Shown here: piece by piece, positions 49,141-62,400 of the stretch
Numbering within the stretch: the first letter of the stretch is position 1
Layout: every line of letters begins with the position of its first letter
Source: Ficedula albicollis
Taxonomy: Eukaryota; Chordata; Aves; Passeriformes; Muscicapidae
Reading direction: 5' to 3'
NCBI RefSeq assembly: GCF_000247815.1
Contig: NC_021674.1
Span: 82,506,935-82,570,934 of the forward strand
DNA length: 64,000 bases
Made by a program: the position numbers and the translations under genes
Notes under the pieces: generated by a model
Database searches by the model: none
The model's input: the letters and a program-made list of their open reading frames with translations, nothing else
What the model was told of the DNA's origin: nothing

Positions 49141-52100
49141 CAGATTTCACTCTGAGCTGCGGATGCAAAACTTACTAAAATGAATAGACAGACCTTGTCC
49201 ACAGTATTTTTTGAGTTAAGATGGTATGTCTACAGTGTCAGCCATGAACAAGTGTAATCTTGTTCTCAAGTTCATAGTCATATCTAGTACACACAGTAGA
49301 CACAAAAATATTAACTCAAGCATGTATCCCTGCAGACAGAGAGTCTGGATCTCTTGTAGTGAGTTTAACAGCACCAGGGTTCTGGCCTCTCTATGGTAAT
49401 GCAAATGTGTTTAGGATTGTCTTCAGCATTTCCTTACCCTGGGTAACATTGCCACAATTTCCAGCTTTCCAAGACTGTTCCCGAATTGCATTTTGGATGT
49501 TGCTAAGACTTATGCAGTTGGTGTGGTTTAATGAGTGTATTGCTGAACTGTACTAGGAGGCATCAGGAGCAGAGAGTAATGCTTGTCTTTGCATGGCTTC
49601 CTTGTAAAGATAGAGGCAGAAAGTGACCTTGGATGTGACCATGGTGACCTTGCATGTTAGCATTTGACCCTGCAGGCCAGACTCAGATGAGCTGTCTCAC
49701 TAAACCCCTGTCCAGATGGAGTACTCCTGGATCAGGCACTTCTGTTCACTGTGTAGAAGCTCCAAACAAAGCAGCAGCCAGCACACAAGCTCCTGGAGGC
49801 TTGCATGGGCAGGCATAGAGACATGGGGGTCAGCTCCTCACACCTCACAGAGTGAAACTACATGGAGGAAGAAGAAAATTGCTAACCATAACATACCATC
49901 ACTAGCTCCTTAAATGCATGCTGAGCGTGGTTGTACAGAGAAAACAAATAGATTCTTGCCTCTCTGCTTTTTCTCCCAGAGTTGCTTCTGCCAGTTAGTG
50001 CAGGGGTGACGCCTGGCCTGGGAACCCCCAGGCAGTATCTGTGCTGCTCAGAGGGATGACCCAGGCTGTGGCTCAGCCAAAGTGTGCTATTTCAATAACA
50101 GAAAACAAACCATGTGTTTGAAAAGAGATGTTTCTTCCAAGCGCTGGAGAGGACAGTTGATATTTGTGAGCTTGAAAAACACATCAACTTGCCATGAGGC
50201 CCATGAAAAATAATCTCTTTTTTTCTTGAAAACAGTCTTTTGATTCCTGTTGGTTAGATGAAATGGATTTGCCAATGTTTTGAAGTTACCTTTTAGTTTG
50301 TTTCCAAAGATTTTTTATTTTTTTTTAAAGAACTGTAAACAGAGTGCTAGAGTTATTTTTTAAAAATTAAATTATCTTGGAATTGTTTATAAACCTCCTC
50401 CAAACCATCACAGAATTGAAATAAGGATAGTAATGAGCTCAGTGGATATTGGATCACTATGCCTAGTGCATCCAAGTCTGCAGTGATCTGAGATTATTCT
50501 TCTTTACTTTACTCCCTTAGAGGCTCTCCAAAAATAGCTTCAACATTTCCCAGGTATGAATGGCATGCTCTTTAATTTATTTATTTTCTTCATACAGTTT
50601 GCTCCATTTATTTCAATGTTTTACTAGGTCTTTAGAATGAAATAATTAGAATTTGTTAAAAATAGCTACCTCCACAACAAAACCTTTCAAATGTGTGTGC
50701 CACTGCTCACTTGGCTCTATTTCTGTGAGTTTTAGAAACTGCTATTTGCAAACAGCATGTTTTCCATGTTGGGAAAGATCAATGCAATTGGTCACACATG
50801 AAAAGGCCTTTTAAATTCATTGTCTCCAATTATAATAGCAACTGTGGAGAAAGATGTCTTTTTGCATGGAAATTTATCCAGTAGACCTTTGCAAAGAATC
50901 TATTCATACACTTTTGTAATTTTGCTGAAAACATTCTTCTAGTCAAAGGAGTCCTTGAAAAACTGGGCTGGTAGCTTTGAAGCAAATTTTCGAGTTATAA
51001 AAGCACAAAGCCTTCTGGTGAGTGATGGTGTTTGACTGATCCTCCTGTAAAGTCTATCCTTAGATAAAGATAATAATAATTAGTTTCTCTAAATGCAAAC
51101 TTCAGAGCATGAGCAGAGTTCCTGAGAAAAATTATAACATCATTATCTTGGTATTTTGGCAGCTGACTTCCATTTCTTATATTGGAAATAATTTTACGTA
51201 TGAGAAGAAGCAACACTAGTTCTTCCAGAAAAGAAAACAAGACATCTCAATTCAAAGTTTATTTGCTTCCTCCATGATAAATTAAACAGCATCCTTCCAT
51301 CTCTGCTGTGCTTCCAATAAACATGACCTGAAGACTCCAGCCTAGAACCAAAATGCAAAATGTAGTAATGGCCAACATTATTGTGGTGCTATATCCACAG
51401 AGAAAGATTCCTCTGCATCTTTCTTTTGAAAGATCTTGCTTTACCCTGCATACCCTGGAATATTTGGGCTCGTGTATAGGCAATGGAACTGAAGCTAGGA
51501 CTTCCCTGGTTACTCAGATAGGTGTCATATTGGAGGTGTCGAAAATTAAGACATATTTGGACTTTCAGGCTACTGAATACTGCTGCAATATCATAATATA
51601 ATCAGTTTGAGTAAATTGATGTACATTTGGGTAACATCCCAAAAGTGCTAGCAGTGTTTTCTGCTTCTGGGGAAACTTTGAAACATGACAATAAAAGCAG
51701 TTATAATTCAAGGAAAAAAAGAAAAAAAAATCTTTCAGTCTTGTTTATTATTTACTTGGTATAAAATGGAAAGTGTTGGACAATTGTAATTACCACTGTT
51801 GTAAATATCACCATCTATAATTGTGCTATTAGATAATCCTCATGTGGAACAGCAGTACTTTTTATGGTGATCTGCTAGTGACTCTTTTATGTCGTCTTCA
51901 GTTCTAGAAATAAGGGATAGCTTGTTTCACTGAAAATGCTCCTTTAATAGAAAAATCTATCTCATATATCTGGTTTATCAGGTAAATACACATGTTGTAT
52001 CAGATGACAGTTGAAAAACCACAGTGCACTGTAATGAAGCCAAGTGCATTAAATAAAGGTCCTAAATTCCTGGCAGAAAGACAAACTGTTGAGGATTTTC

Positions 52101-55100
52101 AGTAAGACACTAATGGAGATCTGGTAGTGCTTTTAAAAAAATTTTATTCTCCTTTAATGTCATTATAAAACCATTTCATAGACTGCATAAGTGTTCCTTA
52201 TTGTGTTACTTTATTGTCGGTGTCTAAGTAATAGTCTCACTTTCAGTAAACACAATTCAGTTCAGTAGCTGTGTGCCAATGTTGCTTCATTGTTCTGATG
52301 AAAAAACAGATTTTATATGATGTAGGTCAAAGAAATATTCAGTTGTTAATGTCTAGTAGGTGCTAGTTGAAGATAAGAAAAGGAAATCCTATACTGTAAT
52401 CTTGCTTTTAAATTTCCACTCAGATTTACAAAAAAATGACAAAGAATTATAGAAGGGAAAACCCACTTAAATATTCACACTGTCCTGTTTTCCCCTTGCC
52501 TTTGAATATGAATGAAGCTACAGAAAACTAATTGTATGGAACTGAATTATTTTGAATTAACAATATTTAAAATTGCATTGGGTAAGGCTGTGAACTAAAG
52601 TCAACTATGATTTTTATTATGCAGAGAAACTTCTGAGTAACTCAACTGTTCACAGAGAAAAAGCCAGCATAATTGAGTGTATAATTGAAACCTTGTCAGA
52701 GGTTTAAGTAAATCAAGGTAAATTAACCTGAAATTAAAAACTAGGTGAAGCTTGTAAGAAAAATAGAGATGTGCATTAAGGCTCTTGTTTCTTTAATTCA
52801 AAACATGGAATTAAAATCAAATCTGAAGCTTCAGGATTTGATTTATCCACAGCACTTAATACCTGTGCACTTCGACCCCCATTGAAATGGAAGGTAAATG
52901 CTGGAGAGAGCAGAGGTAGGTTAATACTGAATGATTTTTCCATTGGCTCCACAAATTTTCTCAGCTTTTCTACAGAATTCTTTTGATTTCTCTATGAAAA
53001 GAGAAAAAATAGTAAATATTCCTACCCAGGAACCATGAAAAACACCTTCCTTACTTGCCATATTCATAAATTATTTTTGTAGAAGTTTGAATTTAACTTT
53101 AGCATCTATGTAATTGGATTAGATTAAGATGAAACTGCTTTAACAGCACAGAACTACATGATTTTATTATTTCATCCTGAAGGTTTTTACCTAAATGTTT
53201 ATTATTTTCAGATTTTCTTCCAATAAAACTTTCATTCTTTGATGACTTTTTTCTCATTGAGCTTCTTCAGTATTTAATTGTGTGTGTGGTTATTTGATGA
53301 AATCGTTTGGATGCAACACAAAGACCAGTAAGACAATCACTAAGAGAATACTGCTGAAGACATAATATTCTTTTTCTTTCATGTCACTGCAGCCAGATTC
53401 CTTGATTCAATGTTTCTTGCCACAGAGAAAGCTATTTAAATTTACAGATTGCAGATTTGCTTATGCTAAGGCCTTTTAGATATGCAATTAGTACAACTCT
53501 CCTTAAACAACTTAATGAGTAAAGGCAGCCAGGAAAAAGAATAGGAAAGGGTGTGATTGATGACATTTAAACTGAGCAAAATTACATTCACTACTCAGAG
53601 TGGAGAAATATTTTATGGCCATGAAGACAAGATTCATCTTAAAGGATAGACTTTGTCATTGCACTTTAAAGCTTTTTGCCCTGCTCAGGCACTGCGTAAG
53701 AAATAGTTTTGCCATCTCCAACCTACAGTTTCTCTTCTGCCCTTCTGCTCCCTCATATTGGAAAACTGGCTGCCAGCCTCTTCTCCCAAAAGTTTCAATT
53801 AGTTTGGAATTGATTTTTACACTTCTGTGATAGGTGTAACAACTTGGGCAAAGATGACGATAGCATTCTAATTTGCTTTAATGAATAAGGATTCAGCAGA
53901 ATTCATGTAAGCACAGTGCCTGTTATTTTGCATCACTCAATTGTCTGCCTTTTTCAATACTCTATTCTCCTCATCCTGTAGCATGTTGTTTTCTAAATTG
54001 ACAGCTCATTCAACTTGCAAATACAGGTTGAATTTGGGTAGAATCTAACTTGCTGCTTCTAATTAGTTTTTAATTTCACCAGTCTAATGAGAGGCCCACT
54101 GTGGGAAGAGGATGCCTTGAAAGATTTAATTCCATTTGAGACTGACTAGGACAGAGTCAATGCCTGATAATTTCTCATCGTTTATCCTCAAATCTTACTC
54201 TTCGTGTGTGTGTTGTTGGCACTACCTTCTCAAGTCATGCTCAGTAGCAGTAGTGATTCTGGACCTTTAAAAGCAGAATATGTGAGCACTGTGAGCAGCA
54301 AAACATCACTAAAATATTTCTCCTTTCCATATTTCCCATTGGTGAGATGCACAGCACAGCTGTGATTCTTACCATGTGTGAGTTCTCTCTGCTGATTTTA
54401 GGTGATGTCCTCATGCTCAGTGCCGTGGCAGCAATGGAATGTGGGCTGCCAGTGCTATGCACAATCTTCCAGCACCTCTCTGTCCCTCGGAGGCTGGGTG
54501 GTTTCATGGGGACCCCAGCTGCTCCCTCAACTGGTGAGACAACCAGCATTTATAACCCTTTAGTTTCATTTTAAGACGGCTGAGGAAAACATCTGAAAAC
54601 TTCCTAAATTAAGCTGCAACAGCTTTAGCAATGAAAAGAGCGAAAGTAAACCAATTTGAGCAATGAGCAAACCATGTGTGTATAGATAAATTGAGGTTTG
54701 ACATATGCAAGATTTAAACACAATGACAATATGAGAGCTCTGGGTGCACACTGAGTAAATATGATAGGCATACAGGAAGCTTTAATCTCAGAATTTCACA
54801 CAAAAATAATCACACTGAATGCAACAGCTCACACAGAGCAGTATTTGTCCTTCTGATTTATATAAAAGTCTCTCTCTTCATCATTGTTATATATAATATT
54901 TTTGGGGTGGATTTCTAAACTTAATTCTTTCTTAAACTTGCAGGATCGAGAGTTTGATAAATATTAAATATTAAATATGGAACATTACACCTACAGTTAA
55001 ATCACTGAATGTAAAACCCAGACACTTCCACACAAACTGGGGATATTTTTATGTTCTGTAATGCTTTTTTTTCTTCCCACATTACAAACCCTCTGAGGAA

Positions 55101-55970
55101 TGTTACATGTTCCAAACTGCTGATGTTTCTCTTTTCATTTACTGGCTGTTTATAGCTTTTAACTCTATTCATGATTTTGTTTTGATGTAGTAGTTCTTCT
55201 GCAATAATTTTTTTTCAATTTTCATGCAGAAATGAGAGGAATCCAAAGAGGATCATGGTCAGGGTGTTTTATTTCTAAGTGTACTTTTTAATTGCAGGCT
55301 ATTTCTGTGCCTTTGCCTGCATATATTCAGTGCGGGCACACCCTGTAGTTGGGTTGCTACCAATTCCATCATCCCTTCAAAAGAAAGCAGCACTTGTTTG
55401 CCTGTTGGACCAGACTAAGCTGAGCATGACCATAACTAAAAAGAAAGATGTTTCAAAGGGTGGTTCCCATTTGAAAAAAACCCAAAAAGATACCGGAGAA
55501 GACAGCACCCCTCCTGTCTATAACTATGGCTAAAAATAATACATAGAAAGATAAAAAAATTACTTGCCAACTGCACTATAGAAGAATGAAAACTGTTGCA
55601 GATTTTAAGAGTGCAGGGAATATTATTTCCAGCATAATGTGATTTTTCTCTAAAATAGAAACGTTTCCCAATTGTAGCCTAAATGGAATTTTTATCTACC
55701 AAATATATAATATGTTCACACCATTGCCAGACAGTGTATCCACTGTGTCTGTAGTATAAAGACTCACCAGGCTTAGTTGCTGGCTTGCTGTTTTCCATAT
55801 TGTGGAACTGCTGGGCATAGTTTCAGCCCATAACAACGATTGCACTTACAAATAATACCTTGGCTTGATATGGGGGATAAAACAGACCAGGGTCATCTCT
55901 TGTTGGAAGTTTGGAGGTCACTGGAAGAGGAAATATTTTTATCTCTTTGGGCAGGAAGCAGACTGTGTTG
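49141..55970. other. unique AT-rich sequence, no gene seen
   Basis: Single-copy sequence. A GC-rich hairpin with arms 'gcctggg' and 'cccaggc' lies at 50016-50033. Two exon-like spots (54402-54533 and 55298-55533) are discussed in the findings. Frames are at most 102 codons and unrecognised. Confidence 0.55.
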
Positions 55971-56202
55971 CTCTCAGGGCTAGAGAATGGGACTCATACG
56001 TATTTACTAAAGTAGACTTAGTTCAGGTACAGACCATGCTGTGTAAATAAGAAACACATCAGTCTCTATTGGGACGTGGAAAAGTACTCTCAGGGCTAGA
56101 GAATGGGACTCATACATATTTACTAAAGTAGACTTAGTTCGGGTACAGACCATGCTGTGTAAATAAGACACACATCAGTCTCTATTGGGACGTGGAAAAG
56201 TG
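55971..56202. repeat. 116-bp tandem duplication
   Basis: Units 55971-56086 and 56087-56202 start at 'ctctcagggctagagaatgg' and differ at three main positions ('catacg' versus 'cataca', 'ttcaggt' versus 'ttcgggt', 'gaaacac' versus 'gacacac'), about 2.6%. Confidence 0.93.
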
Positions 56203-59200
56203 GGAGAGATTCACAGTTGTAAAATGTGGAAGAGATCCTGTAGCCCCAGCTTGTCTCTCTTCAATAAGTTTTTGTCTAGACTACTCTGTTTTTTCATGTG
56301 ACAGTGACATCCAAAGGAAAATTCATCCTAATATGCTAACCAAAGGCTCAACAAAGCAAAGTCTGAGTGCATGCAACATACACTTTGTCTGCTACATCAG
56401 ACTGTAGATATATTCAATTTTTTAAATGAAATTGAGAGAGAAAATATAACCAGCATCAGAGAAAACCACTGGCTGGAAGCTTCAAAAATCTGGAGCTGGA
56501 GTGATAAAGTTTGACAAAGTAAAAGAAAAGTAAATAAGGAGCTTATCTTTTGCAGTCAGTATATAATAATGAAAATTCTCAGAGTTCTCAGAGGTTTAAA
56601 AAACTCACCATCATTTTCTTGTTTGACACCTGACACTGAGTGCTGAAAGCTGACTTTCCTACTGTCTAGATAAGAACTAAATCTTGAAAATTTGGCAACA
56701 TGAAGGTACAATCCAATGATTGATGACAAGGAACCAATGAGTAGTACAGATGAGAAAAACTAAACAGCAGATCAGAATAATAATTTTTCCAAGAAAACTA
56801 GTTGCTTTGTCTGTGCAGGAGAGAAGGTCCTGTATTTGTTTCATTTTTTCATATATCATGTAACCTGTGATGTTTTGGGTTTTGTGCTTTCTGATAGGCA
56901 TGTCGAGGAGATCTGGTTTCATCTATCAGTTTTCACTGCACTCTACAAATGGAAGTATCAGGAGATAAAGCTGACACTGAGAATTCATAGACTCAGCCTT
57001 AAAGTCACATCTGGTTTCTGGCTTAAAATGGCAATGTTATCTGTTAGAGGTGTCCTTTGCTTTCTGGATTTTTTGATTTACAAAGAAACGTAAAAATGCT
57101 TGGCACTGACTGCTGAGACTAGAGTCAGTGGTTGGCCATTTTTCCTGGAAAAGAGGTTATTTCCCCATTTAGAACAGGCCAATTTGTCAAAAATGTTTTC
57201 AAGAGGAAATGTATTCAGAGCAGATGTTACAGGATCTTGTCAAGATTTCAAAAGTTCAGGAGTACCTTTCCAAGAGGGTACTTCAGAAGTGATGTCATCA
57301 AAAGCATCTGTTAATGGACTTTTCACTACTGAAATCAGAATTATTTTTGGACAAATCCTTTATTTGGAAAGCAGAAGATACATTGGGCTCAGCTTCCACT
57401 CCTCTAATCACACTGAGTTATAGTCTCAATATGTTATCCCTATAGTTAAATGTCTTCCTTATGAATCACTTCCGTGCATCTCCGAGACATCACTCGGAAG
57501 GACTGCAAGCTACAGTTTTCACTCCCTTAGTGAGCAATGGGATTATTTTTTATTCCCTCTATATATGGGTAATTAACGGATATGGATTATTATTTTAATT
57601 GGTAAAGGAAAATAATATTAAAATTTGTACCACTTTGGTCTTCTCTGGTTTTCAGCTAGGATAATTCTTACACTTGTAAAGTGAATGAATGAAAGTGAAT
57701 GAAAAACCCACTTTTATGGCTTCTTAAAACTATACATGCTTTGTAAAGGTATAAAAATCTTCCCCAGATATGAACCAATCAACAATGAGGCAGCAGAACT
57801 TTATCTGCTGAACTTTAAATCTTCTCCTGCTCTACAATTCTCTGCAGTGAAAATCTTGAAAAAACTTCATGTTATCAGTGTCATGTGTTATTTCAAACAA
57901 CAATGAATGGAAACAAGTGGGGGCAGCAAATTATGCTACATAAAGAAAACAAAAAACAAAACAAAAACTTGAATGGTTGAACTTCTGTGTAGAAAGGACA
58001 CAGAAGGAAGCAGTGCTAGGGATGGCAATGAGAAATTGTTTTTTTCAGTACTGTCATCCACCAACAGCTTTTTTACAAACTCTATTTTTGTGTGGCTGGC
58101 ACTTGCATGTATGGTCCAAATCAGCATCTTCTATTTCTACATGAAAACATGTCAACAAATTAAAATAAAATGGACTGCAAAGAACTCTCATTTTAGATAT
58201 GGAATCTACAAACCTGCTCCTAAGAAAAGTATTTGCCATCTCTCTCCCCATCCCAGGCATTCCTTATGTTTAGCTGACACTCTGTGCAACTACTTGCTTA
58301 GGAATATCAGACTGTTGGTAGCTTTTCCTAATTTGTGGTTAGAATGCGAAGACAACTGAAATGCTGTTGTAATTACTTTCTCTTATAAGTGGTATGAAAA
58401 AAGGCTTTTGTCTGCTGTTCTGAGTAAAAAAGGCCTGAAATCCAGCTCTTTGTAACACATTTATAGTTATTTTTATGTTGGCAAAGATCATTGGAAGACT
58501 TAAACATAAATCCTAAGCTTTCTTTTGTGCTTTTCTTAACAGATGGAATGCCAATAAATTAATTGCAATAACTGGTGAATCTGAGAACTTTGTAGTATAG
58601 AAGATCTGGTAAAAGACTTTGGATGTATCAAGAATATATAGTGTGTTTTTTATCTCTGAACTACCTTCTCTAAAGATGAAATTACATGTGTAGAAAATAA
58701 AACAGGAAGCAGAAGGGTTTGGTTTCTTTTATTAATAATAAATTCTACCATATCATGAATGGGATTTATGGATCTGGGAAAAAATATAGAGTTTTGGGTA
58801 TCACAGACAGAATACTGGTTTTAACACCGTTATCTTTGGAATGGCATTGGGAAGGGATTTTTTTTCCTGCTTGAACTGGTGGCCTATGACTACCACCAGG
58901 TAAGATGCAAGCCAGACCTGTAGTAGCTTCCTCTGAAGGTGCTGCTTTTTATATCTCTTGTGCTTGTGGTCTGTATTCAGCACACTACTTTTGCTTTAAA
59001 ACTATATTTTACTTTGTGAAGAGTAAGGGTATCATTCCCAGTATGAGTGATTGCATAGAACTCCACCATGTGAAAGTCTTACCTGGAGAATGAGGGTATA
59101 GAGCCATAGAGACAAGAACAGAATTAGAGCAGAGAATTTGGAATTTGCCAGCAAGGACTGCCAGCTGTTTCAGATGGCAGAATAAGATCATATTCTTTTA

Positions 59201-59364
59201 CATACACTCTTTTTTCTTGCTCTGTTAAATAATATTAACCATTTGTATAAGAACCCCACTGAGAGAACAGATACTGATGGTCTTATTGAAACAAAATAAG
59301 GAATGCTAAGGAAATAGCTCAGCAGAAAGCTTTTATGCTAATAGAAGAGACTTCTCAGGTGGAT
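56203..59364. other. unique AT-rich sequence, no gene seen
   Basis: Single-copy sequence. The longest frame is 128 codons on + (57973-58359), overlapped by a 68-codon minus frame, with no recognisable domain. No transposon identified. Confidence 0.55.
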
Positions 59365-59462
59365 GAAAGCAGAGTGAGGATTTGGAACACATACCCTTTC
59401 AGAAAATCCCACCGAAAGCAGAGTGAGGATATGGAACACATCACCTTTCAGAAAATCCCACA
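59365..59462. repeat. 49-bp tandem duplication
   Basis: 'gaaagcagagtgaggat' begins units at 59365 and 59414. The second unit differs by 'atatgg' for 'tttgg' and 'catcacc' for 'cataccc'. It sits at the left end of the 249-bp duplication and shares its left breakpoint. Confidence 0.88.
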
Positions 59463-59911
59463 AGTATATGTTGTTTATCATGCAGAAAATAGAATCTCTA
59501 AAATCCAAAAGGCATAGATAGCATAGCAATACATTATGCAGAGGCACTATAATGAGCTCATGAAATGGAGTACATGAACTGGAGATGTCCTAAGCAGCAA
59601 AGGAAGAAATGCCAGCCTTTAAGATGCTGTCAGGTCAGTAAATTAATGGAAGGGATTTTATTGAAAGCAGAGTGAGGATTTGGAACACATACCCTTTCAG
59701 AAAATCCCACAAGTACATGTTGTTTATCATGCAAGTAATAGAATCTCTAAAATCCAAAAGGCATAGATAGCATAGCAATACATTATGCAGAGGCACTATA
59801 ATGAGCTCATGAAATGGAGTACATGAACTGGAGATGTCCTAAGCAGCAAAGGAAGAAATGCCAGCCTTTAAGATGCTGTCAGGTCAGTAAATTAATGGAA
59901 GGGATTTTATT
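59414..59911. repeat. 249-bp tandem duplication nested with the 49-bp one
   Basis: Units 59414-59662 and 59663-59911 both end at 'gggattttatt'. The first 35 or so bases of the right-hand unit match the 59365 unit ('tttggaacacataccc') better than the 59414 unit, so the right copy is a mosaic. Other differences are 'aagtata' versus 'aagtaca' and 'gcagaaaat' versus 'gcaagtaat'. Confidence 0.92.
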
Positions 59912-60592
59912 CAGAGGTGTTGCTAGGCTGTAGACTTCCAGTATCAAGTGTTTGTTCTCTTCCTGTAGTCCTTCTCATGAGCAAGATGCCCCCCTTCCTC
60001 TTCCAGGATTACCTGTTGCCATCAACAAGGCAATACTTCTGACTGCACAGTACTTTAACAAGAAAATTGTCAATCCCTTTAATTAAAATATTTTGTCTTT
60101 CTCCTAAGCATTGCTGCTTTTGTTTCTGCTGCCATGGATAGGGTGAGCTGGTTTTGCTCCCACCACAGCCTTGTCCAAAGAGCACCATGGCATTGGGACA
60201 CTTGAACTGGTTAGCTGCACCAGGGGAGGGGAGACAATGAGATATAACTTCTGAGACAACAGTGAACTGAAACTTTTGTTTAGTGAAATGCTCCTGGATC
60301 ATGACCTCACCTCGAGCCTGCAGGCATGAATTGAAGCAGACAGTGTCCCTGACAAGCAAATGCGAATGATTGATTATGTTTGCTCAAAGTCTGCTCTTCA
60401 TGTCTTCTTTAAGGGATCATACTTTCACCTCTTTTGCTATCCTGTGCTACTATTAGCATTTGCCTGAGAACGTCCTTCAGACCATCAGCTATTCCCTACC
60501 AACTCTTCAGCCATCCCCTAACCCACTCTGCCACCTTCTGTATTTCATTCTCAAAGCTCACCCACATCTTTGTGCTTTGTGCCAAATGACCG
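59912..60592. other. unique spacer, no gene seen
   Basis: Single-copy sequence. A 116-codon minus frame (60009-60359) has no recognisable domain. Confidence 0.5.
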
Positions 60593-60706
60593 CTTGGGAA
60601 AAATCAAAAGCACAGACAAAATACTCAGCTTGATCTCAATTCTGACACACTTGGGAAAAATCAAAAGCACTGGCAAAATACTCAGCTTGATCTCAATTCT
60701 GACACT
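60593..60706. repeat. 57-bp tandem duplication
   Basis: Units 60593-60649 and 60650-60706 begin with 'cttgggaaaaatcaaaagca' and differ at two positions ('acagac' versus 'actggc'). Confidence 0.92.
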
Positions 60707-61726
60707 GGAATGAGTTTTCAGCCATCTAGTGTAGAAAAACCTATTGTTTTTAAACTGAAACGTATTCAAATGCTGTAATTATTTCTAACTGTTTAATACA
60801 GAGAGAGCCCAAGAAGAACTGGGTTGCTTAGCATGGTTTTACCTAGCAGGCATGATTTTTCCAAATATAAGCATTGGTTTGCAGTTCTTGGTTGGTTTGT
60901 GGGTTTGTTTAGGGCTTTTTTAAATTTTTTTTGCTGGGTCCGTGTATCTCAGAAAAAAACTAATGTCTTTCACAGTAGAAAGCACTTTTTTCCCTCTCAT
61001 TTGGGGCATATTGCATTTAGAATATTATAATTTTTCTTGATGTTTGCAACAAATTCCTGTTCTTCAAAGACTCAAGCTAATGATCAGACTTTAGTGTATG
61101 AATTTCAGCCAGTATCTTTAACGCAGATATTAGTTAGAAGCAAATAAAAATGGCTTTCCCAGCTTCTTTTAGCTGTAGGATTTACACCATAAGCATCAAT
61201 AAGGATCTGGGGGGCACTAATAAATCTGGCCCAATTTTTAATTTTTTTTAACTTTTTAATTCTTTTTCTTATTAATTTTAATTTCACAACACTGATATTT
61301 GTCACTCCATGACACTGTTTAACATTTGCATATTTATTCTGTTAAGATTGTTGGGGTTTAACTTTCTCTTAGGTTCTAATCTAATAATGAATTTAATGTT
61401 TCAAGAAAGCAACCCTTGGAATGCTGAGTTGTCCGTATGTGACTCATATTGTATTTATGCATTGTTGATTTTAAAATATCATTTATTTAAACATATGAAC
61501 AGTATATGATGTAATGATCTCTTTGTTTATCTAATTTCTTTATCCAAAATAATTACAAATTTTCTCGTTCTTCTTTATGTTTATATGCCATTTTCATGAT
61601 TCCTTTTCAGAGTCTAGAATTAATTGAAGTGTTTTGCAGAATCAGAAATCTAGAGGCAATAATACAAGTGGAAAATTAAGGGATTTTGGACATTCTCAAG
61701 TGAAACAGGAAGATAAAATCTATTTC
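60707..61726. other. unique AT-rich sequence, no gene seen
   Basis: T-rich patches at 60900-60935 and 61236-61280. Frames are at most 72 codons. Nothing recognised. Confidence 0.55.
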
Positions 61727-62003
61727 TTCATGTTTACAGACTCATGGAGCTTTCATCTTTACAGACTCATGGAGCCATGGCTGATTTTTTTTCAGTATTG
61801 AATATAAAATGCTGCATATACCCTTGCCATCAACTGTATTACTGGGGCTTGTTTCTTCAGCCTGATAAAACTGCTTCATGTTTACAGACTCATGGAGCCA
61901 TGGCTCCTCACTGAATTTTTTTCAGTATTCAATATAAAATGCTGTATATGCCCTTGCCATCAAGTGTATTTCTGGGGCTTGTTTCTTCAGCCTGATAAAA
62001 CTG
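61727..62003. repeat. compound tandem duplication (25 bp plus about 125 bp)
   Basis: A segment of about 24 bases with 'ttacagactcatggagc' starts at 61727, 61752 and 61875. From the second and third positions, longer units (61752-61873 and 61875-62003) run in parallel to 'ttcagcctgataaaactg'. They are separated by several substitutions and an eight-base difference at 'ggctgattttt' versus 'ggctcctcactgaattttt'. More diverged than most pairs in the window. Confidence 0.9.
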
Positions 62004-62269
62004 TGGGCAAGAATTAAAGGGAAGCAGGAGTTTCTATTTCTATGCTATTCTATATCCAGATAAACCCCAAAAGCACAAATGCTTTGTTATAAAAAAAAAT
62101 ACTGTGTTTTTTGCCATTAAATTTTCATATGCTGGCAAGCTGACTATCAGGAAGGATAGTTGTCCAAACATCTTGCCAATAAGATTTCTCTTTGTGATAA
62201 GTTCTAATACAGGCCTAAGCCAATCAATTAAACTTCCTGTGTCTTGCCCAGTTTTAAATGCCTCTAATA
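62004..62269. other. unique sequence, no gene seen
   Basis: AT-rich spacer. Its right part (from about 62150) may belong to the ancient CR1-like remnant that follows. Confidence 0.4.
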
Positions 62270-62400
62270 TCTAGCTTTTGGCACTTCCCTAGCAGGCTGC
62301 CTAATAGTCTTGCTATCAAAAAGATTTTCCTAACATTTATTGGAAGTCTATTTATTTTAATGTCTTCTCATTGTATCTAATAATGAACTTTTATACCAGT
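62270..62400 (-). mobile_element. possible ancient CR1/L3-type remnant
   Basis: The + strand shows 'gcacttccctagcaggctgc', 'aaaaagattttcctaacatt' and 'tcttctcattgtatctaat'. These resemble the complement of the conserved CR1-family segment in which a 'tttttcctaata'-type stretch is followed by 'cttgtcctatc'. It is highly diverged and has no end features. Confidence 0.4.

Noticed and set aside
57973..58359. 128-codon + frame
   Set aside because: Overlapped by a minus-strand frame, AT-rich, no recognised domain.
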